From Aeromonas salmonicida subsp. salmonicida (GTDB lineage Bacteria; Pseudomonadota; Gammaproteobacteria; Enterobacterales; Aeromonadaceae): a stretch of 56,313 bases of DNA. Within the stretch, counting starts at the first letter, position 1. Each line of letters opens with the position of its first letter. Made by a program: the position numbers and the translations under genes. The notes under the pieces were generated by a model, which was not told where the DNA came from, searched no databases, and worked only from the letters and a program-made list of their open reading frames with translations. Positions 1 to 8,954 of this stretch are shown here, one piece after another. The DNA is taken from NCBI RefSeq assembly GCF_001643305.1, contig NZ_LSGW01000100.1, forward strand, positions 1 through 56,313. The letters are read 5' to 3'.

Positions 1-138
1 TAGGATCAGTTATTTAGCCTAAAGCAGGGGCCGGAGCGGGTAAAGTTTTCCATATTAATGATTTGTAACATAAATAACGGGCGATCCTGGCCTTGTTTGG
101 CTATTATTCTGGCCGTTTCTCCCTCCTTTGAGCATCTT

Positions 139-1476
139 ATGTCTGCAGTCGATCTGGGCACGGCCCCACTCTCTCGCCTGTTTTTGCGCTACGTCACACC
201 GACCGTGGCCGCCATGCTGGTCACCGGCATCTATGTCACCATAGACGGCATCTTCGTCGGCCATATCCTGGGTCAGGACGGACTGGCGGGCATGATGCTG
301 GCGTATCCCATCTGCGCCGTGCTCTATGCGGTGGGGGCACTGATCGGCATGGGCTCCTCGTCGCTCGCCTCCTTCTACCTCGGCAAGGGGGAGCAGGCAA
401 CTGCGCGTCACATCGTCGGCAATGCGCTGGTGATGGTGCTGATGGCCTCGGCCGTGCTCACCTTTATCGGCATTCGCTATGGTGAGGCCATGCTCTCCTG
501 GATGGGAGCCGAGGGGGAGATCTTCAACGCCGGCCTGGCCTATCTGCGCTGGTATGCCTTGCTCGGGGTATTTGCCGTGCTCTCCATGGCATTTACCGCC
601 TTGCTGCGCAACGACGGGCGACCGGGTCTCACCACCTGGATCCTGGTCGGCGGTGGCGTGCTCAACGTGCTGCTCGACTATCTGCTGATGGCAGTCATTC
701 CCTGGGGACTGGCGGGGGCGGCCATTGCGACCATGCTCTCTCAAGCCGTGACCGGCGGACTCTGTCTGTGGCACTTTTTCACCCCCCGCAGCCAGTTGCG
801 TATTCGCTGGGATACCCTGACGCCGAACTGGCGGCTGATGGGAGAGACCCTGCGCCTCGGGATATCGAGCTTTTTGATGTATCTCTACCTTTCGGTGGTG
901 CTGGCGATGCACAACAAGGCGCTGCTGGCGGTGGGCACCTCGCTGCACGTGGCAGCCTATGGCGTCATCAGCTATAGCGAAGCCTTCTTCTATCTCATCT
1001 TCGAGGGGATCGCCATGGGCATACAGCCCATCGCCAGCTTCAACGCGGGGGCGGGCAACTGGCAACGAGTGTTGCGGGTGCGCAACCTGGCGCTGGGGGT
1101 CACCCTGTTGGTGGCACTGTGTGGCATGCTCCCGCTCTATCTGTGGCCTGAGGGGGTCGTCTACCTGTTTGCCGGCGACAATGCGGCCCTCTTGCCGGTG
1201 GCGAGCCTCGGCATCTGGCTTTACTTCTGGGGCCTGCCGATGGAGGGATTGCTGCTGGTGGGGGCAACCTACTTCCAGGCCATCAACCGGGCGCGCATCG
1301 CCTCCCTGCTCACCGGCGGCAAGCTGGTGCTGATCGGTGGCTTCCTGTGGGGCTTCTCCTCCCTGTGGGGGGTATCAGGTGTCTGGCTGGCGTTGCCGAC
1401 TTGCAGCACTGTGCTGGTGCTGGTGATGTGGCGCGCCATGCGCAAAGAAGCGGGATTGCACGTTCCCGCCCATTGA
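139..1476 (+). CDS. MATE family efflux transporter
   Basis: Predicted inner-membrane multidrug and toxin extrusion protein that would export cationic compounds using an H+ or Na+ gradient. The 445-residue product is almost entirely hydrophobic, with about 12 membrane segments and the two-fold repeat expected of MATE proteins. Examples are the N-terminal segment around VTPTVAAMLVTGIYVTIDG and the matching second half near SFLMYLYLSVVLAMHN. The frame stays open upstream to position 58, but those 27 residues do not resemble a MATE N-terminus, so I chose the ATG at 139 (MSAVDLG). No strong ribosome site precedes either start. The gene stands alone and ends at a bidirectional terminator shared with the converging peptidase gene. 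The substrate cannot be told from sequence. Family is sure; start is moderate. Confidence 0.9.
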   Translation: MSAVDLGTAPLSRLFLRYVTPTVAAMLVTGIYVTIDGIFVGHILGQDGLAGMMLAYPICAVLYAVGALIGMGSSSLASFYLGKGEQATARHIVGNALVMVLMASAVLTFIGIRYGEAMLSWMGAEGEIFNAGLAYLRWYALLGVFAVLSMAFTALLRNDGRPGLTTWILVGGGVLNVLLDYLLMAVIPWGLAGAAIATMLSQAVTGGLCLWHFFTPRSQLRIRWDTLTPNWRLMGETLRLGISSFLMYLYLSVVLAMHNKALLAVGTSLHVAAYGVISYSEAFFYLIFEGIAMGIQPIASFNAGAGNWQRVLRVRNLALGVTLLVALCGMLPLYLWPEGVVYLFAGDNAALLPVASLGIWLYFWGLPMEGLLLVGATYFQAINRARIASLLTGGKLVLIGGFLWGFSSLWGVSGVWLALPTCSTVLVLVMWRAMRKEAGLHVPAH

Positions 1477-1494
1477 GCGGTGTCCCCAAAACAG

Positions 1495-1520
1495 AAAAGG
1501 CAGCCTTGGCTGCCTTTTCT
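1495..1520. terminator. bidirectional intrinsic terminator
   Basis: A perfect 10-bp stem (AAAAGGCAGC / GCTGCCTTTT) with a CTTG loop lies between the converging MATE and M23 genes. Each strand ends in a T-rich run, so it can stop transcription from both sides. Confidence 0.85.
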
Positions 1521-1572
1521 ATTTTATCCGGTCTGCTCATCACGGCTGATGCGCTGGATTGGTTGTCTCGAG

Positions 1573-2397
1573 TCAGGGCTTGAAGGCCCCGATAAAGATG
1601 GCGGGATCGACCCTGGCATCGTTGAGGCTGACGTTCCAGTGCATATGGGGGCCGGTGGCACGGCCGGTTGCGCCGACTCGACCGACTATGCCGCCGCGGG
1701 GCAGGCTCTGGCCGAGTTTCACATCGATCTTCGACATGTGGCAGAACATGCTGATGAGCCCCTGACCGTGGTCGACAAAGACGGTGTTGCCATTGAAGAA
1801 GTAGTTGCCAATCAGGATCACCTTGCCGGCGGCCGGCGCTTTGATTGGGGTACCGGCACCGACCGCGAAGTCGAGTCCTGAGTGGGGATTGCGCTCCTCG
1901 CCATTGAAGAAGCGGCGCAGACCAAACGGGCTGGAGAGGGGCCCCTTGACCGGTTTGTCGAACAGCAAATTGCTGGGCTGGGTGGGGCTGAAGGTCTGAT
2001 AGGCCCGGGTCTGCTCGGCCAGTTCGCGGTTGATGCGCACAATGTCTTCGGCCAGCGGATTGACCTGACGGCTGTTCTTGAGCTTGATGTGCTGCTCGCG
2101 ATAGTGCTTGGACGTGACTGTGAAGCTGAGGGCGCGGCCATCATTGACCGACAGCTGCTGGGGTCCCTGCGGGGTTTTGAGGGGAATGCCGACGATGGCA
2201 ATCCAGCGTTGGCCATCCTCTCGCACTACCAGCACAGGCTTGTCCTGATAGCGGACTGTGGGGGCCTGCAGCCCATTCCCGAGCGGTACCACGGCCACAC
2301 CGCCGGGCACAGGGTGATTGAGCAGACGGCTGATAAATCCCTCGGCGAGGGTGGACTGGCTGGCCAATAGCAACAACAGACAACAAACGACTCTCAT
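1573..2397 (-). CDS. Secreted M23 family metallopeptidase (LytM domain)
   Basis: Predicted zinc endopeptidase that cuts peptidoglycan cross-links in the periplasm. The 274-residue product starts with a signal peptide (MRVVCCLLLLLASQSTLA). A middle region of about residues 25-150 follows, resembling the beta domain that precedes LytM in many periplasmic peptidases. The M23 domain spans about 155-270. The zinc set looks intact: H172 and D176 in HSGLD, and H253 in HMH, with H220 as the further conserved histidine. It should therefore be active, unlike degenerate EnvC/NlpD-type activators. A Shine-Dalgarno-like GGAA lies 9 bases before the ATG. The gene follows an unrecognised membrane-anchored protein on the same strand after 47 bases, so the two may be cotranscribed. 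Confidence 0.9.
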   Translation of the reverse strand: MRVVCCLLLLLASQSTLAEGFISRLLNHPVPGGVAVVPLGNGLQAPTVRYQDKPVLVVREDGQRWIAIVGIPLKTPQGPQQLSVNDGRALSFTVTSKHYREQHIKLKNSRQVNPLAEDIVRINRELAEQTRAYQTFSPTQPSNLLFDKPVKGPLSSPFGLRRFFNGEERNPHSGLDFAVGAGTPIKAPAAGKVILIGNYFFNGNTVFVDHGQGLISMFCHMSKIDVKLGQSLPRGGIVGRVGATGRATGPHMHWNVSLNDARVDPAIFIGAFKP

Positions 2398-2444
2398 GAC
2401 AGTTCCACGCTATGGGTTGGGTCAAACGAACAAGGTTAAGGGCA

Positions 2445-3299
2445 TCAGGAGGCTGGCTGGAAGTGCTGATAGATGGCCTCCATCTGGACCGAGACCTCCT
2501 GGCGCACCAGATCCAGCTCCAGCATCTCTTGCAGCACTTTCAGCTGGCTCGGGTTCAGGAAGGTACGGCTGCTCTCCAGCACGCGTTGGGTATAGGCCTT
2601 CTGGTTTTCCAGATAGGTACTGGCATCGCCACTCTCCTGCTGGGACAGCTGCTGGTTGGCATCGCTCAGCAGACGCGTCAAGGATTGGCGCTGGGTCGGG
2701 GCAAGCAGCTCGCCGCGTTCCGCCAGCCGGCCCTGGATCTCCAGCAGCCGATTGATGTCACCCGAGTAGAGATCCTGCTCCAGCCGGGTGCGGGTATCCT
2801 CACCCAGCAGGTTGCTGATATTGCTCCAGATCCGCTGGCTCTCCTGCTCATAGGCATCGGGGTGATCGAAGCCGAGGCGGTAGAGTTCGCGCAACAGCTC
2901 CTGCACCTGACCGCGCACATCTTCCACTACGTCCAGCCGGTCGAATACCGTGGTGAGATGGCGGCCCTGCTCTGCATCGTAGAGGCGCTCGATCAGTACA
3001 GAGCCGTCGCTGGACTGGCTCCACTGGCTGATGGCGGCCTCCAGCTCCGGATTGGGGGGTATGGCTTCCTGAGCGGTGGCTGGCTCCCCCTGAGCGCTTT
3101 TGCCCGGCAGCTTGGCCATCAGGTTCTGGCCCGTGCTCTGGCTGGCGTTCGGGTTTGCAGCCCCATCGCACTGCGCCGTTCGGAGGGCTGCATCAGGCTC
3201 GGGTTGGGAATGGCCTGATGTAGCAGGCTGGGCCTGCCATTGCCAGAGGTTGAGCAGCAGTGAGGCCAGCAGGATCAGTGCCAGATGAAGTTTACGCAT
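2445..3299 (-). CDS. Membrane-anchored, helix-rich periplasmic protein of unknown function
   Basis: I do not recognise this 284-residue protein. It has a short basic start and one hydrophobic segment (residues 5-22, LHLALILLASLLLNLWQW), so it is probably anchored in the inner membrane with the rest in the periplasm. A low-complexity linker rich in Ala, Gln, Pro and Ser (about 23-85) is followed by about 200 residues of charged, Gln/Leu-rich sequence that should be alpha-helical or coiled coil. The general build recalls lipase-specific foldases (signal anchor, Ala/Pro linker, helical body), but I see no convincing foldase motif, so I do not assign that role. It lies 47 bases upstream of the M23 peptidase on the same strand, which suggests a linked envelope function. 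Confidence 0.75.
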   Translation of the reverse strand: MRKLHLALILLASLLLNLWQWQAQPATSGHSQPEPDAALRTAQCDGAANPNASQSTGQNLMAKLPGKSAQGEPATAQEAIPPNPELEAAISQWSQSSDGSVLIERLYDAEQGRHLTTVFDRLDVVEDVRGQVQELLRELYRLGFDHPDAYEQESQRIWSNISNLLGEDTRTRLEQDLYSGDINRLLEIQGRLAERGELLAPTQRQSLTRLLSDANQQLSQQESGDASTYLENQKAYTQRVLESSRTFLNPSQLKVLQEMLELDLVRQEVSVQMEAIYQHFQPAS

Positions 3300-3475
3300 C
3301 TTGGATTCTCTTGAATAAGTGAATGCCCCTGGTGCGGGGGTCTCTTATGATAACTGTAACGCCTGATACAAGCAGCCATGACATGCGAAGTGCTCGCCTA
3401 TGGTCACCGCCATTGAGTCAGTCGGCCCATGGCTCTAGAATCGGCAGCCAGCCCGTTATCATCTGAGGAAACGTT

Positions 3476-4252
3476 ATGAATGGATTGTCCCCCCTGCGAG
3501 CCGAACCCGCCCGTCACCCCATCGGGTGTGGCTGGGTCTGGGTGCGATCCGGTTTCGATATTTTCAACAAGGGCATGGGTGTCAGCGTCGCCATGGTCCT
3601 GATCTGGTTCGCGGTCGGTCTGCTGCTGGATCGCCTGCCTGCGGGCGGCCTCATCTCCCAGTTGCTTTATATGGTGTGGGGTGCTGGCTGGGTGGTCGTG
3701 GCCCATCGGGGCTATGAGGGAAATGAGCTCAAATTTGCCGACTTCTTCGCCGGGTTTCGCAACAAGCTGACCCCGCTGATGCTGGGGGGCCTGCTGGTGC
3801 TGGCCCTGTTCACCCTGATCGGCCTCATTTGCCTGGGGCTGCTCTCCATGTGGGGGCTGACCTCCCTGCTGACCCAGGATCCCGAATCCATGGTGGTAAG
3901 CGTGGCTCAGGCGCAAGGGCTGTTGTTCTGTCTGTTGCTGGGACTGGCACTGCTGATCCCTGTATTGATGGCCATCACCTTCGCACCCGCCCTCATCTAT
4001 TTCCACGATATGGGCATATTGCAGGCAGCCAGATTGAGTTTCAGGGGCTGTCTCACCAACATGTGGCCTTTCCTCTGGTGGGGCCTGATCACGGCTGGTC
4101 TGATGCTGTTTGGCGCCGCCCTGATGTTGATTGGCCTGCTGGTGGTGATACCGGCCCTCAACTACTCCATCTATGTGGCATATCGGGACATCTATCTGGA
4201 TGTTGCTCAGGAGGCTCAGTCCGAGGCGCCATTGACCGGTTTTGAAGCCTGA
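3476..4252 (+). CDS. BPSS1780-like integral membrane protein
   Basis: This 258-residue inner-membrane protein has about five or six hydrophobic segments separated by short loops. The overall look (a GWVWVRSGFDIFNKG-type start, then repeated TM helices and a FADFFAGF loop) matches the BPSS1780/DUF2189-like membrane family, for which no biochemical role is established. A good ribosome site (GAGGAA) lies 9 bases before the ATG. It is transcribed alone, divergent from the helical protein gene, and ends at a strong terminator. The family call is from memory of sequence style and is moderate; that it is a real membrane protein is clear. Confidence 0.75.
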   Translation: MNGLSPLRAEPARHPIGCGWVWVRSGFDIFNKGMGVSVAMVLIWFAVGLLLDRLPAGGLISQLLYMVWGAGWVVVAHRGYEGNELKFADFFAGFRNKLTPLMLGGLLVLALFTLIGLICLGLLSMWGLTSLLTQDPESMVVSVAQAQGLLFCLLLGLALLIPVLMAITFAPALIYFHDMGILQAARLSFRGCLTNMWPFLWWGLITAGLMLFGAALMLIGLLVVIPALNYSIYVAYRDIYLDVAQEAQSEAPLTGFEA

Positions 4253-4282
4253 TCCGGCTACAACTGACCGGGATATACAGTG

Positions 4283-4306
4283 AAAAGGGGCCTGCGGGCC
4301 CCTTTT
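4283..4306. terminator. bidirectional intrinsic terminator
   Basis: A 10-bp stem AAAAGGGGCC / GGCCCCTTTT with a TGCG loop separates the converging membrane protein gene and LysR gene. It carries T or A runs on both sides. Confidence 0.85.
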
Positions 4307-4319
4307 GCATGGCGTCGCT

Positions 4320-5219
4320 TTACTCCTGCCACATGGGGTCGGCCCCCATTCTGACCACCAGAAAATCGAGGAAGCTGCGCAGCAGGGGAGACATCTGTTT
4401 GCGGGTCCCATATACACCGTAGACGCCGAGCCGCTTGGGTTGCCACTGGCTTAGCAGGGGCACCAGAGCACCGCTTTCCAGATGAGGTTGCGCCGAGTAA
4501 CGGGGCTGCATGCTGATGCCTGCCCCGCCCAGGGTGGCCTCCAGCAGCAGGTTGGAGATGTTGGCGCTGAGATTGCCGCTGACTGGCACGGATTCCGGTC
4601 CGGCCGGCCCCTGAAACTCCCACAGGCTCTTGCCAAAATAGGTGTAGGTGAGGCAATTGTGCAGGGCGAGATCCTGCACTTTCTGTGGAGTCGGGTGCCT
4701 TGCCAGATAAGCCGGGCTGGCACAGACCACTGAGTGGCAGGTGCCGAGCCTGCGGGCCACCAGGTTGGGATCCAGATCATTGGTGATGCGAATGGCCAAG
4801 TCGATCCGCTCCTCCACCAGATTGACGGTGCGGTCCAGCAGCAGTATATCGATGGCGGTACCCGCATACTGGGCCAGGTAGTCATTGGCAGCTCCCACCA
4901 GCAGGGCCTCCGATAGGGAGTAGCTGCTGGTGATACGCAATTGTCCCTTGGGCGCCTCATCGCCCCGGATGGCGATCTGCTCCATCTCTTCCCCCAGCGC
5001 CAGCATGGCTCTGGCCCGGTTCAGTGCCTCTTCCCCCGGGCCGGTCAGGCTCAGTCTGCGTGTGGTGCGATGCAGCAGACGAGCCCCCATCCACTGTTCC
5101 AGTTCCGCCAGATAGCGCGTCACCATGGCGCGCGACATCTCCAGCTTCTCCCCGGCACCACTCAGGCTGCCCTGTTCGACTACGCTGACAAAGACCCGTA
5201 ATGCGGTCAGTCGATCCAT
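4320..5219 (-). CDS. LysR family transcriptional regulator
   Basis: A DNA-binding regulator of 299 residues. The N-terminal winged helix-turn-helix (about residues 1-60, MDRLTALRVFVSVVEQGSLS through GARLLHRTTRRLSLTGPG) and the C-terminal periplasmic-binding-like effector domain (about 90-290) are full length. The LHRTTRRLSLT motif is typical of the large CrgA/AaeR-like subgroup. GAGGA lies 7 bases before the ATG. The gene is divergent from the exported metallo-beta-lactamase-fold gene with 128 bases between them. LysR proteins commonly control such a divergent neighbour, so that gene is the best guess for its target. The effector is unknown. Confidence 0.9.
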   Translation of the reverse strand: MDRLTALRVFVSVVEQGSLSGAGEKLEMSRAMVTRYLAELEQWMGARLLHRTTRRLSLTGPGEEALNRARAMLALGEEMEQIAIRGDEAPKGQLRITSSYSLSEALLVGAANDYLAQYAGTAIDILLLDRTVNLVEERIDLAIRITNDLDPNLVARRLGTCHSVVCASPAYLARHPTPQKVQDLALHNCLTYTYFGKSLWEFQGPAGPESVPVSGNLSANISNLLLEATLGGAGISMQPRYSAQPHLESGALVPLLSQWQPKRLGVYGVYGTRKQMSPLLRSFLDFLVVRMGADPMWQE

Positions 5220-5347
5220 GTGCAGGTCCTCTATATGTTCGATTAATGCAACAGTGATGCGCTTATTATGCTGTATTTGTACCGTTAATGATCCAATAAA
5301 CTGTGTCCATCTGATGAACCACCCGATGACTTGATAAGGAATACCCG

Positions 5348-6208
5348 ATGAACAATACCCTGATCCGCAATCTGACCCTGGCTACCACCCTGTTGAGTGG
5401 CGCTGCCCTGGCAGGCCCCCTGACCGTGACTGTCTACAACCCGGGTGAGAAGGCGATCTTCCCGGTCTCTTCCTCCCTGGTGGCTGGCGACAAAGAGGCC
5501 ATTCTGATCGACGCCCAGTTTGATGTGAAAAACGGTCAGGCCCTGGTCGACATGATCAAGAAAAGCGGCAAGCAGTTGACCACCGTTTATATCAGCGCGG
5601 GCGACCCCGATTTCTACTTTGGTCTGGAGCCCATCCTGGCTGCATTCCCTGGCGTCAAAGTGCTGGCAGACCAGCATGTGATCGACCACATCAACAAGAC
5701 CAAAGATGACAAGCTGACCTATTGGGGACCTATTTTGGGCGACGGCTCACCCAAGAGCCTGACAGTACCTCAGGTACTGACGGCCAACCACCTGACCCTG
5801 GAAGGGGAAAAGATTGAAATCAAAGAGATGAACACTCCGACCGCTTACCTCTGGGCGCCGTCCATCAAGACCGCATTCGGTGGTGTACCGGTTTATCACG
5901 GTGTTCACGTGTGGATGGCGGACAGCCAGACCAAGGAAGCCCGTGCTCACTGGGTGAAGACCCTCAACGAATTGCAGGCGATGAAGCCCGAGCGCGTCGT
6001 ACCGGGCCACTTCCTGGGCACTGAGCCCAAGGGAACCGAAGCCGTGACCTTTACCCGTGACTACGTACAGCGTTTCGAGCAGGAGCTGGCCAAATCCAAG
6101 AATTCTGGCGAGTTGATTGAAAGCATGAAGAAAGCCTTCCCGTCCCTGCCGGTCGATGACGGCCTGGCCATCGGTGCCAAGGTCAACACCGGCGAAATGA
6201 AGTGGTAA
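5348..6208 (+). CDS. Exported metallo-beta-lactamase-fold protein with a degenerate metal site
   Basis: A 286-residue protein with a clear signal peptide (MNNTLIRNLTLATTLLSGAALA) and a metallo-beta-lactamase fold, similar to the proteobacterial Vmh-type group. The usual HxHxDH metal-binding loop is replaced: at residues 84-89 the sequence reads AGDPDF within YISAGDPDFYFG. The first two histidines are therefore Ala and Asp, and the last is Phe, while the central Asp and the following YFGLE remain. The later GVHVWMAD and VVPGHFLG segments keep the family framework. Either it binds metal differently or it is not a classical hydrolase. Ribosome site AAGGA is 8 bases upstream. It is single-gene, divergent from a LysR gene, and ends at a strong terminator. 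Confidence 0.85.
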   Translation: MNNTLIRNLTLATTLLSGAALAGPLTVTVYNPGEKAIFPVSSSLVAGDKEAILIDAQFDVKNGQALVDMIKKSGKQLTTVYISAGDPDFYFGLEPILAAFPGVKVLADQHVIDHINKTKDDKLTYWGPILGDGSPKSLTVPQVLTANHLTLEGEKIEIKEMNTPTAYLWAPSIKTAFGGVPVYHGVHVWMADSQTKEARAHWVKTLNELQAMKPERVVPGHFLGTEPKGTEAVTFTRDYVQRFEQELAKSKNSGELIESMKKAFPSLPVDDGLAIGAKVNTGEMKW

Positions 6209-6239
6209 GCCACTGAGCCTGCTTTCCCTGTGTTTTTTG

Positions 6240-6266
6240 CCGGGCCCTGGGGCCCGGTTTTTTTTA
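6240..6266 (+). terminator. intrinsic terminator
   Basis: A 7-bp GC stem (CCGGGCC / GGCCCGG) with a CTGG loop is followed by an uninterrupted T run. It ends the metallo-beta-lactamase-fold gene. It also rules out a start codon upstream of 6291 for the next gene. Confidence 0.9.
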
Positions 6267-6290
6267 GCCAGACAATCGAGAGTGAATCAC

Positions 6291-6926
6291 ATGAAAGAGA
6301 CAAGCCTGCATTACGTATATGACCCCCTCTGCGGCTGGTGCTATGGCGCAGTCCCCTTGCTGCAAGCGGCTGCCGGGATAGCGGGCCTTCGCATTGAGCT
6401 CCATGCCGGTGGCCTCTGGCTTGGCGAGCGTCGCCAGCCCATGGGCTTGGCCCTGCGCGATTACGTTCGCCCTCATGACGAGCGGATCCAGGCCCTGACC
6501 GGCCAGCCCTTCGGCGAGCGCTACTTCAACGACTTGCTGCTCAGTGATGGCCTCTTGCTCGATTCGGAGCAGCCCATCCGTGCCATCCTGGCGATCACGG
6601 CGTTGGGTGGCAATGGTCTGGCCCTGCTTCATCGCATCCAGCAGTCCCATTATCGCGATGGCATCTGGGTCGGCTCCCTCGCACACCTGAGCAGCCTGGC
6701 GGCAGAGCAGGACATTGACTCAGCTGCATTTGCAGATGCCTATCAGAACGTGGATCTGACCACTCATCTGGCGGACAGCCAGAGCTGGATGCGCCGCCTC
6801 GGCGGTCAGGGCTATCCCACACTGGGTCTGGTGCTGGGTGACAAGGTGATGCCGGTGTCGGCTTCGTCCTTCCTAGGGGAACCGGATGCATTTGCTCGCA
6901 AGATCCAGGAGCTGATGGGGCGTTGA
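6291..6926 (+). CDS. DsbA family protein (thioredoxin fold, CGWC)
   Basis: A 211-residue thioredoxin-fold protein of the DsbA/FrnE group. The active-site CGWC sits at residues 14-17 in YDPLCGWCYGAVPLL, and the cis-proline loop is in GGQGYPTLGLVLG near the C-terminus. A helical insertion lies between them, as is usual for DsbA relatives. There is no signal peptide, so it is probably cytoplasmic, as are FrnE-like oxidoreductases; the substrate is unknown. The frame extends to 6237 but runs through the upstream terminator, so the ATG at 6291 is chosen. No partner gene is cotranscribed. Confidence 0.88.
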   Translation: MKETSLHYVYDPLCGWCYGAVPLLQAAAGIAGLRIELHAGGLWLGERRQPMGLALRDYVRPHDERIQALTGQPFGERYFNDLLLSDGLLLDSEQPIRAILAITALGGNGLALLHRIQQSHYRDGIWVGSLAHLSSLAAEQDIDSAAFADAYQNVDLTTHLADSQSWMRRLGGQGYPTLGLVLGDKVMPVSASSFLGEPDAFARKIQELMGR

Positions 6927-7151
6927 ATTCGTTTTCCTGCGGTTGAGGCATTGAATGAAAAGTGAACCTTGGCTGAGGGAGGCCGACTCTTCCTACCAGC
7001 GTCGCCCTCATGCTATCCACGGACATGACGATATATTGACTAGCGGATAGTTTGAAAATCATCCGCTTGCGCTCATCGCGCTATGCTCTATGGGTGATGG
7101 CTCGGGAGTGTGGCTCCACGGGTTTGCGTCCAGCCGCCAAGGATACCAATC

Positions 7152-8793
7152 ATGTTCAAAAATATGTCTATAGGTCAGAAGTTGAGTGCCGGCTTTGCCG
7201 TATTAGCCGTGCTGGTTCTGGGGTTGGCGTGGTTTTCCATCGCTCAGCTGTCACGCCTTTACGGTGATACTGAAACCATCTCCGGGAACTTGTTGCCATC
7301 TACCCGCTATGCCAGCCAGATGCATGTGGCCATTCTCGATGCCCGTCGCTCCGAGCTGGCGATGGTAATTGGAGGTTTGAATAAGGACAGTCAAGAGGTT
7401 AGCGAACGTACCGCCACTTTTAACAAGGCGAAGCAGGAATTTGATGCAGCAGCACAAAAATATGGTGCCTTATCATTCAGCACGGATGAAGAAAAGCAGA
7501 CTTATGCACAACTGCTCGCTGCGGGTGCTAAGTATTTCTCCGTGCATGATGAGCTGGTGACAGCCATTTTCCAATGGCGATCTCGAACGGGTCAAAAGCC
7601 TGCGTAAAAACGAGACCCGTGTTGCCTTGGAGGAGGTAGGTTCCAAATCCTATCGTCTGCGCGAGATCAACAACGAGATCGCCGACGGCATGGTCAAATC
7701 GGTTGCTGAGCTTTACAGCAACTCGCGCAACATGAGCATCCTGGTGGGAGTGGTGACACTGGCGTTCGTCGTGGTCGTGGCCTGGTTGTTGACCGGCCAG
7801 ATCCGTAATCCTGTCATGGCCCTGCTGGAGCAGACTCGCAAGGTCTCTGCCGGTGATTTGGCTACTCAGCTTGACTTGAGACAGTTTAACAACGACGAAC
7901 TGGGGCAGTTGGCCAAGGGGTTTGGCGAGATGCAGGGCAATTTGCGCAATCTGGTCAGCGAGGTGTCTGGCTCGGTAGTGCAACTCAGCTCGGCGTCAGA
8001 GGAGATAAGTGCCGTCGCCCGTCAATCCGCCAGCAATATGAACAATCAGCAGCATGAGCTGAACCAGCTGGCCACCGCCATGAACGAGATGCAGGCCACA
8101 GTGCAGGAGGTCTCCCGCAATACCAGTGACGCCGCCAGTGCCGCGACTCAGGCCAGCAGTACCGCCGAGCTTGGGGCTCGTACCGTCAACGACTCCATCA
8201 AGCGCATTGAGCAGGTGGCCGGTGCCATCGAGAGCACTGCCGTGGTGATCCGCCAGCTCGGCGATGATAGCCGCAATATCGGCATGGTGCTGGAGGTCAT
8301 TCGTGGCATAGCCGAACAGACCAACCTGCTGGCATTGAACGCCGCCATCGAAGCTGCACGGGCCGGTGAGCAGGGCCGTGGTTTTGCCGTGGTGGCCGAT
8401 GAAGTACGCACCCTGGCCAAACGCACTCAGGACTCTACTTCCCAGATCAACACCATCATCGCCGAGCCGCAGCAGCGGGCCGAACAGGCCGGCACTACCA
8501 TGCAGCAGAGCCAGGAGATGATGAACTCCACCGTGAGTACGGCACGAGAGGCAGGAGCGTCCATCTCCGAGATCAGCGGCTCTGTGGAGAGCATCTCCCA
8601 CATGAACATCCAGATTGCCACCGCAACCGAAGAGCAGGGGGCGGTGAGCGAAGAGCTCAACCGCAACGTGGTCAACATCAGCCACGCCTCGGAAGAGGTG
8701 GCGGCCGGCGCGACCCAGATGGCGCAAGCCTGCAACGACCTCAACCATTTGGCGACCCAATTGCAGGAGATGGTGCGCCGCTTCCGGGTGTAA
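7152..8793 (+). pseudogene. Methyl-accepting chemotaxis protein, interrupted by a one-base frameshift
   Basis: A transmembrane chemoreceptor that would signal to CheA/CheW. The first part (7152-7607) encodes the N-terminal TM helix (SAGFAVLAVLVLGLAWFSI) and most of a four-helix sensor domain, then runs to a stop in the wrong frame. The second part, one frame over, continues with [10 protein letters not shown], the second TM helix ([18 protein letters not shown]), a HAMP domain and the cytoplasmic signalling domain including [22 protein letters not shown]. The total of 1642 bases is 3n+1, so one extra base near 7565-7573 explains the break; removing it gives a 546-residue receptor. The signalling domain also reads [13 protein letters not shown] (Pro codon at 8467-8469), where Leu is usual. 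It is either a decaying gene or a sequencing error. Confidence 0.85.
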
Positions 8794-8819
8794 TGACGGT
8801 TTGACATTCACCGCTTGAG

Positions 8820-8856
8820 CGGGCCCGGATCCTGGATCCGGGCCCGTTTTGTTTTT
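8820..8856 (+). terminator. intrinsic terminator
   Basis: A long GC-rich perfect inverted repeat of about 13 bp (CGGGCCCGGATCC / GGATCCGGGCCCG) is followed by TTTTGTTTTT. It lies after the chemoreceptor gene. Confidence 0.88.
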
Positions 8857-8954
8857 CCATCCCCCCCTCTTTTTCCATTCAGTCACCATCCCTTGTCCCT
8901 CCTGTCTTTCTTGGGCATGCTAATGGCCCAATTGGTTGGCAGGATTCTGGATGT

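Noticed and set aside
2445..3299. Assignment of the helical protein as a lipase-specific foldase
   Set aside because: The overall build is similar, but I see no conserved foldase motif, and no lipase gene is adjacent.
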